Counted from the stretch's first letter, positions 17,297 to 30,535 are shown. The stretch is 64,000 nt of DNA from Paenisporosarcina sp. FSL H8-0542 (GCF_038632915.1 NZ_CP152050.1:1003501-1067500), one strand, 5' to 3'. The notes: generated from the sequence alone by a model not told the origin. A program made the numbers and translations.

Positions 17297-18076
17297 ATGT
17301 CGACTTTAGTTATTCAAGATCTTCACGTTGCCATTGATGGTAAGGAGATTCTTAAAGGATTGAACCTTACACTTAATACAAACGAAATTCACGCAATCAT
17401 GGGACCAAATGGTACTGGTAAATCTACTTTAGCTTCAGCAATCATGGGTCACCCGAAATATGAAGTAACTTCTGGTTCAGTCACTTTAGACGGTGAAGAT
17501 GTACTGGAAATGGAAGTAGATGAGCGCGCTCAAGCGGGTCTTTTCTTAGCAATGCAATACCCAAGTGAAATCACTGGTGTAACGAATGCTGACTTCTTAC
17601 GCTCAGCAATTAACTCACGCCGTGATGAAGGTGATGAAATTTCAATTATGAAATTCATCCGTGAACTTGATTCGAAAATGGAATATCTAGAAATGGACCA
17701 AGATATGGCTCAACGCTATTTAAATGAAGGTTTCTCAGGCGGAGAGAAAAAACGTAACGAAATTCTTCAATTAATGATGCTTCAACCAAAATTTGCGATT
17801 CTTGACGAGATTGACTCTGGTTTAGATATCGATGCACTTAAAGTAGTTTCTAAAGGAATCAACCAAATGCGTGGCGAAGGTTTCGGTTGTTTAATCATCA
17901 CTCACTACCAACGCTTATTGAACTACATCACGCCTGATCATGTACATGTAATGATGCAAGGTCGTGTAGTGAAATCTGGTGGAGCGGAACTTGCTCATAA
18001 ACTAGAAGCACAAGGTTACGATTGGATTAAAGAAGAATTAGGAATTGAAGACGAAACTGTAGGTCAAGAAGCGTAA
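17297..18076 (+). CDS. sufC: Fe-S cluster assembly ATPase SufC
   Basis: 259 residues. An ABC-type ATPase with Walker A GPNGTGKST, signature FSGGEKKRNE and Walker B FAILDEIDSGLDIDAL, the last being typical of SufC. It forms the SufBC2D scaffold on which Fe-S clusters are built in the cytoplasm. TATGGAGG lies eight bases upstream. First gene of sufCDSUB, the Firmicute gene order; sufD follows after 15 bp. Confidence 0.97.
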   Translation: MSTLVIQDLHVAIDGKEILKGLNLTLNTNEIHAIMGPNGTGKSTLASAIMGHPKYEVTSGSVTLDGEDVLEMEVDERAQAGLFLAMQYPSEITGVTNADFLRSAINSRRDEGDEISIMKFIRELDSKMEYLEMDQDMAQRYLNEGFSGGEKKRNEILQLMMLQPKFAILDEIDSGLDIDALKVVSKGINQMRGEGFGCLIITHYQRLLNYITPDHVHVMMQGRVVKSGGAELAHKLEAQGYDWIKEELGIEDETVGQEA

Positions 18077-18091
18077 GGAGGAGACATACAA

Positions 18092-21052
<2,961 letters not shown>

Positions 21053-21070
21053 CAGAACGGAGGAAAGATG

Positions 21071-22468
21071 ATGGCTAAAAAAATGCCTGAAATCGGCGAT
21101 TACAAATATGGTTTCCATGATAAAGACGTGTCTATTTTCCGTTCAAAACGTGGACTGACACGTGAAATCGTTGAAACAATTTCAAATATGAAAGAAGAAC
21201 CTCAATGGATGTTAGACTACCGTCTAAAATCTTTGGAGTTGTTCTACGCAAAACCAATGCCACAATGGGGTGGAGATTTATCTTCTCTTAACTTCGATGA
21301 AATTACGTATTACGTAAAACCATCAGAAGCGACTCAAACTTCATGGGATGAAGTGCCGGAAGAAATTAAACGTACGTTTGATAAACTAGGTATTCCTGAA
21401 GCAGAGCAAAAGTATTTAGCGGGTGTATCTGCTCAATACGAATCAGAAGTGGTTTACCACAACATGAAACAAGAACTAGAAGATATGGGTATCGTCTTTA
21501 AAGATACTGGTTCTGCTCTACGTGAAAACGAAGAATTGTTCAAAAAACATTGGGGTACAGTCATTCCAAACTCGGATAACAAGTTTGCTGCATTGAACTC
21601 GGCTGTATGGTCAGGTGGATCGTTCATCTATGTGCCACCTGGTATCAAAGTTGAAACGCCTCTACAAGCTTATTTCCGAATTAACTCAGAAAACATGGGA
21701 CAATTCGAACGTACACTTATTATTGTTGATGAAGGTGCACACGTACATTATGTAGAAGGCTGTACAGCTCCTGTTTATACGACAAATTCACTTCATAGTG
21801 CGGTTGTAGAAATCATCATCAAAAAAGATGCATATTGCCGTTACACGACAATCCAAAACTGGGCGAACAATGTGTATAACCTAGTAACGAAGCGTGCAGT
21901 TTGTGAAGCAAACGCTACGATGGAATGGATTGACGGAAATATCGGTTCTAAATTAACAATGAAATACCCTGCTGTCATCTTAAAAGGTGAAGGTGCACGT
22001 GGTATGACATTATCTATTGCATTAGCTGGTAAAGGTCAACATCAGGATGCAGGTGCGAAAATGATTCACTTGGCTCCAAACACGTCTTCGACAATTGTTT
22101 CTAAATCAATTTCGAAACAAGGCGGAAAAGTGACTTATCGCGGCGTTGTACGATTCGGTCCTAAAGCGTCAGGTGCCCGTTCAAATATCGAGTGTGATAC
22201 ATTGATCATGGATAACCTGTCGACATCAGATACGATTCCATACAACGAAATCCTAAACGACAATGTATCTTTGGAACATGAAGCGAAAGTTTCAAAAGTA
22301 TCTGAAGAGCAATTGTTCTACTTGATGAGCCGCGGCATTTCACAGGAAGAAGCAACTGAAATGATCGTTATGGGCTTCATTGAACCGTTTACAAAAGAAT
22401 TACCGATGGAATATGCGGTTGAGATGAACCGTTTGATTAAGTTCGAAATGGAAGGCAGTATCGGGTAA
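21071..22468 (+). CDS. sufB: Fe-S cluster assembly protein SufB
   Basis: 465 residues from ATG 21071, matching the MAKKMP start of Bacillus SufB; an ATG three bases earlier sits too close to GGAGG. Visible blocks include [41 protein letters not shown] and the C-terminal [14 protein letters not shown]. Core scaffold subunit of SufBC2D. Last gene of the operon, with a strong terminator at 22555. Confidence 0.97.
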   Translation: MAKKMPEIGDYKYGFHDKDVSIFRSKRGLTREIVETISNMKEEPQWMLDYRLKSLELFYAKPMPQWGGDLSSLNFDEITYYVKPSEATQTSWDEVPEEIKRTFDKLGIPEAEQKYLAGVSAQYESEVVYHNMKQELEDMGIVFKDTGSALRENEELFKKHWGTVIPNSDNKFAALNSAVWSGGSFIYVPPGIKVETPLQAYFRINSENMGQFERTLIIVDEGAHVHYVEGCTAPVYTTNSLHSAVVEIIIKKDAYCRYTTIQNWANNVYNLVTKRAVCEANATMEWIDGNIGSKLTMKYPAVILKGEGARGMTLSIALAGKGQHQDAGAKMIHLAPNTSSTIVSKSISKQGGKVTYRGVVRFGPKASGARSNIECDTLIMDNLSTSDTIPYNEILNDNVSLEHEAKVSKVSEEQLFYLMSRGISQEEATEMIVMGFIEPFTKELPMEYAVEMNRLIKFEMEGSIG

Positions 22469-22554
22469 TAAACGAATCGTGTATTGCTCACTTTTTGAGT
22501 GATTCGTCTACTATTCTGTATGATAATAGTGAAAATTTTCATGAACGATAAAAG

Positions 22555-22591
22555 CTGTAGACACATTACAAGTGTCTACAGTTTTTTTTTG
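22555..22591 (+). terminator. Terminator of the suf operon
   Basis: CTGTAGACAC pairs with GTGTCTACAG, followed by nine T. Confidence 0.92.
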
Positions 22592-22727
22592 TAGGTTATC
22601 TTCACGGGTGGCGTGATTTATTGATTATGGAACTTCTTTGAAATGGAAATTTGATTTTGTTATGCTTATTATAGGTACGATAATGTATGTCGTAGTGAAA
22701 TTTGAATACAAAAAGGGTGAGAAGCTC

Positions 22728-23429
22728 GTGAAATATGATGTAATATTATTTGATTTGGATGACACGTTATTAGACTTCAGTGAGACGGAGAAAAATGCTT
22801 TTAATAATTCATTTACAGCATTTGGTTTGCCGAATGGTTTAACAGATTACAGAGCCAGCTATAATGTGATCAGTAAAGGTCTATGGTCTGACTTGGAGCA
22901 AGGACATATTTCACTTTCTGAACTTAAAGTAGAAAGGTTTAAGCGCTTATTTATGCAGCATCAACTGACATTAAGCGCGGAAGACTTTGGTCAATCCTAT
23001 TTAGATAACCTAGGGCAAGAAGTACATTTGATCGATGGTGTCCAGGAAATGCTCAATAATCTTTCTAATTGTAGGCTTGCTGTATTAACGAATGGGTTTC
23101 AAGAAGTTCAACATTCAAGAATAGCAATTTCATGCATGAAGGATACTTTTGAAGCCATCATTTCTTCTGAGGAAACCGGCTATCAAAAGCCACAAGCGGA
23201 AATTTTCGAATATGCTTTTGAAAAACTGGGTATTTCTACTAAAGGAAATGTGTTAATGGTAGGGGATTCCCTTACATCAGATATTCAAGGTGGCAACAAT
23301 TTTGGAATCGATACTTGCTGGTTTAATCCACATGGAAAAGAAAATGTATCGGCAATTAAGCCAACCTATGAAATTAGCGAGTTTATAGAATTAGTACAAA
23401 TCGTGAAGGATAAGGTTTTGATAGAATAA
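22728..23429 (+). CDS. HAD-family nucleotidase, YjjG-like
   Basis: 233 residues from GTG 22728, with AAAGGGTGAG eight bases upstream. A start 90 bases earlier would add a hydrophobic leader with no ribosome site and is rejected. HAD motif I is FDLDDTLLDF, motif II LTNGF, and motif IV MVGDSLTSDIQGG. The long helical cap and the sequence around RIAISCMKD fit the YjjG subfamily, which dephosphorylates noncanonical pyrimidine nucleotides. Substrate is inferred. Monocistronic. Confidence 0.87.
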   Translation: MKYDVILFDLDDTLLDFSETEKNAFNNSFTAFGLPNGLTDYRASYNVISKGLWSDLEQGHISLSELKVERFKRLFMQHQLTLSAEDFGQSYLDNLGQEVHLIDGVQEMLNNLSNCRLAVLTNGFQEVQHSRIAISCMKDTFEAIISSEETGYQKPQAEIFEYAFEKLGISTKGNVLMVGDSLTSDIQGGNNFGIDTCWFNPHGKENVSAIKPTYEISEFIELVQIVKDKVLIE

Positions 23430-23502
23430 AAAAATGACAGTGTTGGTCATCTCTACTTTGGTGTCTTTACATTGAAAACAATATTGTTCATTATAGTTTG
23501 CT

Positions 23503-23552
23503 AAAAGGAAAAAGGGTATCCCGAGTGCTTATGGGATACCCTTTTTCCTTTT
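23503..23552. terminator. Bidirectional terminator
   Basis: A 20-bp stem, AAAAGGAAAAAGGGTATCCC against its complement, stands between the HAD gene and the convergent ABC transporter genes. Confidence 0.9.
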
Positions 23553-23597
23553 AATTGATTCATTGATTCAACATAGCTTGAAAAGCAGAAGTGGATT

Positions 23598-24272
23598 TCA
23601 AAGAATTAAGCCGTCTTTCATTGAGATAATGTGGTCTGCATATGAAAGCATTTCTTCATCGTGGGTCACCATTAACGTGGTAATATTCAACGTTTTAGTT
23701 AATTCTCTGATTAACGTCATCACATCTTTCGATCTTTTCGAATCTAAACTCGCAGTGGGCTCATCCGCAAAAAGCATTTTAGGTTTGTGGATGATTGCGC
23801 GTGCAATTGCCACCCGTTGTTTTTCCCCACCTGACAATGAAGCAGGGTAGGAATCCTTACGGTGTTCCATATCAACCAATTTAAGTATTTGTGCAACTTC
23901 CTCTTTTTGTTTCTTTTTTTTCATCTTTGTTTCCGAAACGTCGAGCATCAGCATAAGTTGTTCTTCTACAGTGAGAAAAGGAACAAGATGAGAGGATTGA
24001 AAGACAAATCCGAACTCACTTGCCCGGATTTTTCGAATTTGCTCCTGACTCATCTTAGACAAATCTTTCCCATCGAATAGAACCTGACCATGCGTTGCGC
24101 GTTGAAGACCGGCGGCTATTGTAAGTATCGTACTTTTCCCAGAACCAGATGCTCCTACTAAAGCTGTTATTTCCCCTTGTTGAAGAGAAAGATTGATTCC
24201 TTTTAATACTTGCTCTTCTACTTCCCCGTTTTTAAACGTTTTTTTGACATCATCAATTGTGAATACAGTCAT
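23598..24272 (-). CDS. ABC transporter ATP-binding protein, HrtA-like
   Basis: 224 residues from ATG 24272, with AAGGAGAGG upstream; a longer frame reaching 24347 lies inside the permease gene and lacks a ribosome site. Walker A GASGSGKST, signature LSGGEKQRVA and Walker B MLFADEPTASLD are intact. It belongs to the LolD/MacB-type ATPases. One base separates it from the stop of the permease gene. Together they look like a heme or toxic-compound exporter. No HssRS two-component system is nearby. Confidence 0.85.
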   Translation of the reverse strand: MTVFTIDDVKKTFKNGEVEEQVLKGINLSLQQGEITALVGASGSGKSTILTIAAGLQRATHGQVLFDGKDLSKMSQEQIRKIRASEFGFVFQSSHLVPFLTVEEQLMLMLDVSETKMKKKKQKEEVAQILKLVDMEHRKDSYPASLSGGEKQRVAIARAIIHKPKMLFADEPTASLDSKRSKDVMTLIRELTKTLNITTLMVTHDEEMLSYADHIISMKDGLIL

Positions 24273-24273
24273 A

Positions 24274-25308
24274 TTAAACCTCTCCTTGTTGAATCGCTTG
24301 TAGTGGCTCGACTTTTTTAATTTGGATACCCGATAGCGTAGCGCCAATAAATCCGATGAACACGAATATGAGTGATAATTGAACCGTTGTTTGAATGGTT
24401 AAACTAAAAGGCATTCCTTCAGGTGCAATCATTGTGAAAGCTTGGCTCAATGCAACTGACAATGTTAGTGCAATTGCGGTAATAAATAGCATCTGCGACC
24501 ACATCATCCCAAATAATTGACTTGTTTTAACCCCAAGCGCTTTCAAAATCCCGTATAATCCAATTTTTTGAACGTTCATCATGTAGAAGAATATCGCGAA
24601 CAACATCCCGCTGATGACGACTAAAAACCATACAATCATATTGAGCGACATCTGTTCTGCGCTATAACTTGGAATCGTATTGAGAAATTCTTTATTTGAA
24701 AATGATTGTAATCCGTCAATTGCTTGTTCCTTATCATTTCCAGGTACAAATACCAATTGCATATCTTCCACACCGTAGATTTCTTTGTAGTTTTCCATAT
24801 TGATATAAGCAACAGGTGCGTGGCTATATTTCTTTTGATCGACAAAGCCTTTTACTTTAAACTCACCGCTAAACTGATTGTTTGTTATGGTATCCCCGAC
24901 ATTTATGCCGTCTTCTTCTAATGAACGATCTAATATGATTTCTCCTTCTCCAACTTTTTCAAATAACTTCGAATCAGTTGAAGTAACAAAGGCAACGCTA
25001 TGTTGTTTGTCGTCTGCATCGTTCACAAAGCCCATCTGAATTGAAAGTGCCGCTGCATCCTTCTGGTTATTTATTGCTTTGTCTTGTAATTTTTCATCTA
25101 TTTTCGAAAGATTATAGGTTTCATTTGCTTCTTCATTCATATAGAATTGACCATTCGGCAGATCTTTTATTAAAGCCGCATTATCTTGAGATAAACCATT
25201 CGATAATCCAGAAATGATAAACGTTAAAAAACTAACAAGAAATATAATTGATCCTAAAATGATAAATTTTGCTTTACTCTTCCTAATTTCCTTCCATGCA
25301 ATATTCAT
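24274..25308 (-). CDS. ABC transporter permease, HrtB/FtsX-like
   Basis: 344 residues with four membrane segments: one at the N-terminus (about 16-36) and three near the C-terminus (230-250, 275-300, 310-335). A large extracellular domain lies between them. This is the MacB/FtsX layout. The stretch FIISGLSNGLSQDNAALI and the later SHAPVAYIN and MQKIGLYGILKALGVKT blocks resemble S. aureus HrtB, the heme exporter permease. First gene of the two-gene operon. Confidence 0.8.
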   Translation of the reverse strand: MNIAWKEIRKSKAKFIILGSIIFLVSFLTFIISGLSNGLSQDNAALIKDLPNGQFYMNEEANETYNLSKIDEKLQDKAINNQKDAAALSIQMGFVNDADDKQHSVAFVTSTDSKLFEKVGEGEIILDRSLEEDGINVGDTITNNQFSGEFKVKGFVDQKKYSHAPVAYINMENYKEIYGVEDMQLVFVPGNDKEQAIDGLQSFSNKEFLNTIPSYSAEQMSLNMIVWFLVVISGMLFAIFFYMMNVQKIGLYGILKALGVKTSQLFGMMWSQMLFITAIALTLSVALSQAFTMIAPEGMPFSLTIQTTVQLSLIFVFIGFIGATLSGIQIKKVEPLQAIQQGEV

Positions 25309-25525
25309 CTTTTACGCCTCCGTTTTTTTATGATAACTAGAGTATATTCGTGTTAAGTGAACGGAATATGAACTGAAGATTACATCGTAAAACGACTGTC
25401 GAATACTTTTTCTTTTCGGGATACAGAGGGATTTATCTGGATCGTTACTGTGGTGACTTGTGCATGTATACTCAAAAACTGGCTATCATGTTTACGTAGA
25501 AAAATGCATTACATTTATCTTTGGA

Positions 25526-25553
25526 TTGATAAGTAATTAATTCGTGTTATGAT
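25526..25553 (+). promoter_or_regulatory. Promoter of the TPP riboswitch and thi operon
   Basis: TTGATA at 25526 and TATGAT at 25548 with a 16-bp spacer. It lies just before the riboswitch. The stretch 25309-25525 shows nothing else assignable. Confidence 0.65.
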
Positions 25554-25579
25554 GTTCATGTACAACTGAATAGTAACAT

Positions 25580-25706
25580 CTTCCACTAGGGGGACCTTGC
25601 AATTGATAAATGGAAATCATTTATTCATTAAATAAAGGTTGAGATTAAAGTAATGCTTTAAGACCCTTAGAACCTGATCTGGTTTATACCAGCGTAGGGA
25701 AGTGGA
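25580..25706 (+). ncRNA. TPP riboswitch (thi box)
   Basis: The conserved core is present: GGTTGAGATTAAAG on the 5' side, then CCCTTAGAACCTGATCTGG and TACCAGCGTAGGGAAGTGG. P1 pairs TTCCACT (25581-25587) with AGTGGA near 25701. The P3 arm is extended. Thiamin pyrophosphate should promote the downstream terminator. Confidence 0.95.
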
Positions 25707-25745
25707 GTTGCGGAGCAGTATGTTTTTTTACTATTTTTCCAATAC

Positions 25746-25784
25746 AACCACTTTCTTATGTTTGTTAAGAGAGTGGTTTTTTAT
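25746..25784 (+). terminator. Expression-platform terminator of the TPP riboswitch
   Basis: AACCACTTTCTTA pairs with TAAGAGAGTGGTT with one mismatch, then a T run. Just upstream of tenA. Confidence 0.88.
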
Positions 25785-25847
25785 TTGCTCTAAATTTGGC
25801 GGAAGTGATTCGATTCAGTTGAGCAAAACTTTTTTGGAGGTTGTTTT

Positions 25848-26534
25848 ATGACATTTTCAAAGCTTTTAAGAGAAGAATCAGATCACATTTGGGAAGCAAG
25901 CTTTCATCATCCGTTCGTTACAGGAATTGGGGATGGGACATTGTCTTTAGAGTGTTTCCGTTATTACGTTATGCAGGATGCATATTACTTGTCCCACTTT
26001 GCAAAGGTTCAAGCTTTGGGTGCAGCTAGAGCTAATGATTTTGAAACAACGAGTAAAATGGCAGCTCATGCACAAGCCACATATGAAGCGGAATTATCGC
26101 TGCATAAGAATTTTTCACGTCGACTCGGAATAACAGAAGAAGAACAAGCAAGTTTCAAGCCTTCGCCTACTGCGTATGCTTACACATCCCATTTGTATCG
26201 TGCAGCATATCACGGACATTTAGGCGATATTATCGCAGCCATTTTACCTTGTTATTGGCTTTATTTTGAAATAGGCGAGAGACTTCAGTCGTGTACTCCT
26301 GAAGAACCGATTTACCAAGAATGGATTGCAGCATATGGTGGTGAATGGTTTAGATCGAAAGTCGAGGAACAAATTAATAGACTAGACAAGCTTGCTGAAA
26401 CAGTAACTGCTGAGGACCGCGAACGGATGAAAGAACATTTTATCATTAGTAGCCAATACGAATATTCATTTTGGGAGATGGCCCATACATTAGAAAAATG
26501 GCCAGCTCAAAAAGAAGTAGTAAGTTTCACGTAG
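25848..26534 (+). CDS. tenA: Aminopyrimidine aminohydrolase (thiaminase II)
   Basis: 228 residues. The nucleophile Cys135 is in ILPCYWLYFEIGE, and the second active-site region YEYSFWEMAH is near the C-terminus. It hydrolyses aminopyrimidine thiamin breakdown products to HMP for salvage. TTGGAGG precedes the ATG. First gene of the TPP-controlled operon. A gap of 225 bp to tenI includes a fragment that looks like the 3' half of another thi box. Confidence 0.95.
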   Translation: MTFSKLLREESDHIWEASFHHPFVTGIGDGTLSLECFRYYVMQDAYYLSHFAKVQALGAARANDFETTSKMAAHAQATYEAELSLHKNFSRRLGITEEEQASFKPSPTAYAYTSHLYRAAYHGHLGDIIAAILPCYWLYFEIGERLQSCTPEEPIYQEWIAAYGGEWFRSKVEEQINRLDKLAETVTAEDRERMKEHFIISSQYEYSFWEMAHTLEKWPAQKEVVSFT

Positions 26535-26539
26535 TAAAT

Positions 26540-26640
26540 TGTAGCTGGCGTAGGGAAGAGGAAATGTTAGTTATGTTTTATGCATATCACAACAAACCAC
26601 TCTAAGCGCCAGTGTGGTTTTTCTACACCGATAAGAGAGT
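26540..26640 (+). other. Decayed TPP riboswitch-like fragment
   Basis: GCTGGCGTAGGGAAGAGGA near 26544 resembles the 3' strand of a thi box. A hairpin with AACCACTCT and a GTGTGGTTTTT segment follows, recalling the tenA platform terminator. The 5' half of an aptamer is missing, so ligand binding is unlikely. Confidence 0.5.
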
Positions 26641-26759
26641 GGAAGTTTTCGGAGGTCAGTAGCTTGCACCATTGTGGATGCAAACTGTGTTTTTCTAATT
26701 TAATTTACATTAGTTTATAAGGCAATCAACTTTAGGCTTTTCGAAAGGGGATTAAGAGT

Positions 26760-27371
26760 ATGGATCATGCAAAACTACATGTTATATCAACTGGAAGACA
26801 GAAGCCAGAGCAATTAGCAGAAATAGCTGGGGCGATCCATCCATATATCGATGCCATCCATATTCGAGAGAAGTCGAAAACAGCCATAGAAATCTATAGA
26901 TTAGTGAGTTTATTAACGGGCAATAAAGTCCCATTATCTAAAATAATTATCAATGATCGACTAGATGTGGCCTATGTGTCAAAGGTTGGAGGAGTTCAAC
27001 TCGCCTATCATTCTATACCAGCTGATATTGTGAAAATACAGTTTCCAAGTTTAAGAGTTGGTTGTTCGGTTCATTCAATTGATGAGGCTCATATTGCGCA
27101 AGAACAAGGTGCAGATTATGTGATTTTCGGACATGTTTTCCCCACACAATCAAAGCCGGGATTAGTTTCAAAGGGTTTAGAGCAATTAGCCACCGTCTCT
27201 CATTCAGTTACTATTCCCGTATTTGCAATAGGCGGTATAAAACCGCTAAATGTTCGGGAAGTAATCGAAGCTGGGGCAAGTGGTATTGCTGTGATGTCAG
27301 GAATATTAGAAGCTGATAATCCGTTAGAAGCAGCAAAGGAATATTATCAAAAGCTAACGTCTTTCAATTGA
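26760..27371 (+). CDS. tenI: Thiazole tautomerase TenI
   Basis: 203 residues, a ThiE-like TIM barrel. The active-site His is in DYVIFGHVFPT near residue 120, where ThiE has a different phosphate-binding pattern. Other blocks are IDAIHIREKSK, VGCSVHSIDEA and VFAIGGIKPLNV. TenI aromatises the thiazole made by ThiG. AAAGGGGATT precedes the ATG. It is second in the operon, between tenA and thiO, exactly as in B. subtilis. Confidence 0.93.
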   Translation: MDHAKLHVISTGRQKPEQLAEIAGAIHPYIDAIHIREKSKTAIEIYRLVSLLTGNKVPLSKIIINDRLDVAYVSKVGGVQLAYHSIPADIVKIQFPSLRVGCSVHSIDEAHIAQEQGADYVIFGHVFPTQSKPGLVSKGLEQLATVSHSVTIPVFAIGGIKPLNVREVIEAGASGIAVMSGILEADNPLEAAKEYYQKLTSFN

Positions 27372-27405
27372 CTTAATAATTATCCAGGGAAAAAGGGGGG
27401 ATTTG

Positions 27406-28530
27406 ATGAAATATCAGTATGACGCAATCGTGGTGGGCGGTGGAGTTATTGGGGGAGCCATCGCTTATAATCTTGCCAAAAGAGGGATTAAGGTACTTTT
27501 GTTAGAAAAAGATCGACTTGCGAGCAAATCTTCTGGAGCCGCTGCTGGAATGTTGGCCGCTCAAGCAGAATTGGATGGAGTGGGACCACTTTTTCAATTA
27601 GCCAGAAAAAGCAGAGCGATGTTTTCAAGATTAGCAGATGAAATAAAAGGGACCAGTGGAATAGATATTGAACTCATAAATAAAGGCATGCTAAAGGTTG
27701 CCATTAATGAACAGGAACAACAGGAATATATGAGACTCATTGGAATCCAGAGACAAAGTGGAGATCAAGCTGATTGGCTTACAGCTGAAGAGGTAAGAGA
27801 AAAAGAGCCTGCATTATCACAAGATATTATTGGAGCAATGCTTCTTGATAAAGATGGGCATGTAGAAGCCCCCCAGTTAACTTTAGGGTTATTAAAGTCT
27901 GCAGCAGTACTTGGTGTGGTAATAAAGGAATACGTGGATGTTTATGACTTTCAGTTCACGAAAGAGCGAGTTACAGGTGTTGTGACGAGTGAAGGTGATT
28001 TTACCAGTGAAAATGTCATAGTGGCAGGTGGGGCTTGGAGTAAGAAGTTACTTTCAAAAACAGGGATACAGTTAGAAACCCATCCCGTAAAAGGTGAATG
28101 TTTTTCTATCGTAACACATCGTCCATTGCTAACTAGTACGATATTTTCGCATGGTTGCTACCTCGTCCCCAAAAAAGGTGGAAGAATAATCGTGGGTGCT
28201 ACCGTTAAACCAAGAACTTTTAACCCAAAAGTTACGATAGAGGGGATATCCTTTCTGATGGAAAATGCTAAAAAATTGATGCCGTCCATTTTGGAAGCAG
28301 AATTGGAGCAGACCTGGGCTGGAATTCGACCACAAACCGCTGACGGGTACCCGTACTTGGGAGAACATCCTGTATATAAAGGGTTATTCATCGCAACAGG
28401 ACATTTTAGAAATGGAATATTACTTTCTCCAATAACTGGTGAGATTATCTCCGACTTGGTTGAAGGAAAGTCCACATCGGAAAATTTGGCACCTTTTCGA
28501 GTAGATCGTTTGGTAAAACAATTAGTTTAA
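27406..28530 (+). CDS. thiO: Glycine oxidase ThiO
   Basis: 374 residues from ATG 27406, five bases after AAAAGGGGGG; a TTG just upstream is less likely. The N-terminal FAD motif is DAIVVGGGVIGGAIAYNLAKRG. The C-terminal GIRPQTADGYPYLGEHP and ATGHFRNGILLSP blocks are typical. It oxidises glycine to the imine that ThiG uses for the thiazole ring. thiS follows after 15 bp. Confidence 0.95.
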   Translation: MKYQYDAIVVGGGVIGGAIAYNLAKRGIKVLLLEKDRLASKSSGAAAGMLAAQAELDGVGPLFQLARKSRAMFSRLADEIKGTSGIDIELINKGMLKVAINEQEQQEYMRLIGIQRQSGDQADWLTAEEVREKEPALSQDIIGAMLLDKDGHVEAPQLTLGLLKSAAVLGVVIKEYVDVYDFQFTKERVTGVVTSEGDFTSENVIVAGGAWSKKLLSKTGIQLETHPVKGECFSIVTHRPLLTSTIFSHGCYLVPKKGGRIIVGATVKPRTFNPKVTIEGISFLMENAKKLMPSILEAELEQTWAGIRPQTADGYPYLGEHPVYKGLFIATGHFRNGILLSPITGEIISDLVEGKSTSENLAPFRVDRLVKQLV

Positions 28531-28545
28531 GTGTGGGGTGAAAGA

Positions 28546-28749
28546 ATGAAATTAGTGATTAACGGAGACATAATAGAAGTCCCAAATACAGTGGAAACAA
28601 TATCTAACCTGTTGCAGCATTTCGAATTAGAAAAGAAGGTTGTAATCGTTGAATGGAATAACACGATATTGGAAAAAGGATCGCATCAAGAAACCATACT
28701 AAGTGATGGGGATAAAGTTGAATTAGTACATTTTGTAGGAGGCGGATGA
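28546..28749 (+). CDS. thiS: Sulfur carrier protein ThiS
   Basis: 67 residues from ATG 28546, with GGGGTGAAAG upstream; a GTG 15 bases earlier lies within the ribosome site region and is rejected. Ubiquitin-like beta-grasp fold ending [10 protein letters not shown], so the terminal Gly-Gly needed for adenylation by ThiF and thiocarboxylate formation is present, with one extra Gly. The stop overlaps the region where thiG starts. Confidence 0.93.
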   Translation: MKLVINGDIIEVPNTVETISNLLQHFELEKKVVIVEWNNTILEKGSHQETILSDGDKVELVHFVGGG

Positions 28750-28751
28750 CG

Positions 28752-29519
28752 ATGTTGAAAATTGGATCATATGAATTCATGTCAAGATTACTATTAGGTA
28801 CAGGGAAATATCCAGACTTTGATGTACAAAAGGAAGCAGTAGAAGTGTCAGGAACAGAGATATTAACGTTCTCTGTTCGTAGGATGAATGTATTCGAGCC
28901 AAGCCAACCTAATTTTTTAGAAAAGCTAGATCTTAATAAGTACATATTACTTCCAAATACAGCAGGTGCAAGTACAGCAGCAGAAGCGGTTCGTATTGCT
29001 AAATTAGCTAAAGCTTCAGGTCTTTGCGACATGATTAAGGTTGAAATAATTGGTTGCCAAAAAACATTATTACCGGACCCAATAGAAACATTAAAGGCAT
29101 CAGAGGAACTGTTAAAAGAGGGATTTACGGTCCTACCATATACGTCTGACGATGTTCTCCTAGCTAAACGACTAGAAGAATTGGGGTGTCATGCCATTAT
29201 GCCAGGTGCATCACCAATTGGTTCCGGCCAAGGGATTATTAATCCATTAAACCTCAGCTTTATTATTGAGCAAGCAAGTGTACCAGTTATTATCGATGCT
29301 GGAATAGGGACTCCATCTGACGCAGCCATTGCCATGGAATTAGGTGCGGATGGGGTGTTACTAAATACTGCAGTTTCAGGAGCAAATGACCCAGTGAAAA
29401 TGGCGAAGGCAATGAAACTTGCGATTGAAGCGGGTCGACTAGGATTTGAAGCAGGACGGATTCCGAAAAAGCGTTATGCAACTGCGAGTAGCCCAACGGA
29501 AGGAATGAGTATGAGTTGA
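28752..29519 (+). CDS. thiG: Thiazole synthase ThiG
   Basis: 255 residues from ATG 28752, which sits nine bases after AGGAGG and gives the usual MLKIG start; ATG 28746 overlaps the thiS stop and is too close. The Schiff-base Lys is in [10 protein letters not shown]. Conserved blocks are [24 protein letters not shown] and [20 protein letters not shown]. It builds the thiazole from DXP, iminoglycine and ThiS thiocarboxylate. Confidence 0.95.
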   Translation: MLKIGSYEFMSRLLLGTGKYPDFDVQKEAVEVSGTEILTFSVRRMNVFEPSQPNFLEKLDLNKYILLPNTAGASTAAEAVRIAKLAKASGLCDMIKVEIIGCQKTLLPDPIETLKASEELLKEGFTVLPYTSDDVLLAKRLEELGCHAIMPGASPIGSGQGIINPLNLSFIIEQASVPVIIDAGIGTPSDAAIAMELGADGVLLNTAVSGANDPVKMAKAMKLAIEAGRLGFEAGRIPKKRYATASSPTEGMSMS

Positions 29520-30535
29520 GTGAACGGTATTCACGACAAGAACTCTTCGTTCCAATTGGAGTAGAAGGACAATCAAAAATAGGGGAAAAACATGTGTTAG
29601 TAATTGGTGCGGGTGCACTTGGAACGGGAAGTGCAGAAGTGCTTGTGCGTGCAGGTGTTGGTAAGCTGACGATTGTTGATCGTGACTATGTGGAGTGGAG
29701 TAATCTCCAACGTCAGCAATTGTATACCGAAAATGATGCGAAGCAACGCATTCCAAAAGCAATTGCAGCGAGAGAACGTTTAGCGCACATAAATTCAGAG
29801 GTAGATATTGTTTCCCATGTAATGGATGTCTCTGTAGAGGAACTAGTAATGCTTGTTAAAGATGTGGATTTAATCATGGATGCAACTGATAATTTTGATA
29901 TTCGGATGATAATTAATGACATTTCACAGAAGTATCAGATTCCCTGGATTTATGGGGCATGTGTTGGAAGCTATGGGATTGCATATACGATCCTACCAGG
30001 AGAAACCCCTTGTTTACATTGTTTGTTACAAACTGTGCCAATGGAGGGGGTTACTTGTGACACTGTCGGAATAATTAGCCCAGCTGTTCAAATGGTCGTC
30101 TCCTTTCAAGCAACAGAGGCATTAAAAATTTTAGTAGAAGATTATCAAGCTTTAAGAAAAAAGCTCGTTTCATTTGATTTATGGAAAAATCATCATGCAG
30201 CAATTAGCGTAGATAAGATGAAGAAAGAAAGTTGTTTATCTTGCGGTACACACCGTACGTATCCGCATTTAGCTTTTTCAAATCAAACAAAAACCGTCGC
30301 ATTATGTGGAAGGGATACGGTTCAAATCCGACCACCTGAACCTATGGATAGAAATTTAGAGAGTTTGGCTAACGTCCTTTCGGGACAAGGAAGAAAGGTC
30401 TCACAAAATCCATACTTACTTTCTTTTTCAGTCGGTCATCACCGCCTTGTTATTTTTAAGGATGGCCGGGTATTAGTCCACGGAACAAAAGACATTGCCA
30501 AAGCTAGAACTTTATATCATCGCTACTTAGGCTGA
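29516..30535 (+). CDS. thiF: ThiS adenylyltransferase ThiF
   Basis: 339 residues from TTG 29516, overlapping the thiG stop. The E1-like ATP motif is [20 protein letters not shown], followed by [13 protein letters not shown]. The zinc Cys pairs are PCLHC and SCLSC. A C-terminal extension of about 80 residues goes beyond the basic MoeB/ThiF fold. It activates ThiS. The operon ends here: no thiD follows, unlike B. subtilis, and the accessory island begins 150 bp later. Confidence 0.94.
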   Translation: MSERYSRQELFVPIGVEGQSKIGEKHVLVIGAGALGTGSAEVLVRAGVGKLTIVDRDYVEWSNLQRQQLYTENDAKQRIPKAIAARERLAHINSEVDIVSHVMDVSVEELVMLVKDVDLIMDATDNFDIRMIINDISQKYQIPWIYGACVGSYGIAYTILPGETPCLHCLLQTVPMEGVTCDTVGIISPAVQMVVSFQATEALKILVEDYQALRKKLVSFDLWKNHHAAISVDKMKKESCLSCGTHRTYPHLAFSNQTKTVALCGRDTVQIRPPEPMDRNLESLANVLSGQGRKVSQNPYLLSFSVGHHRLVIFKDGRVLVHGTKDIAKARTLYHRYLG

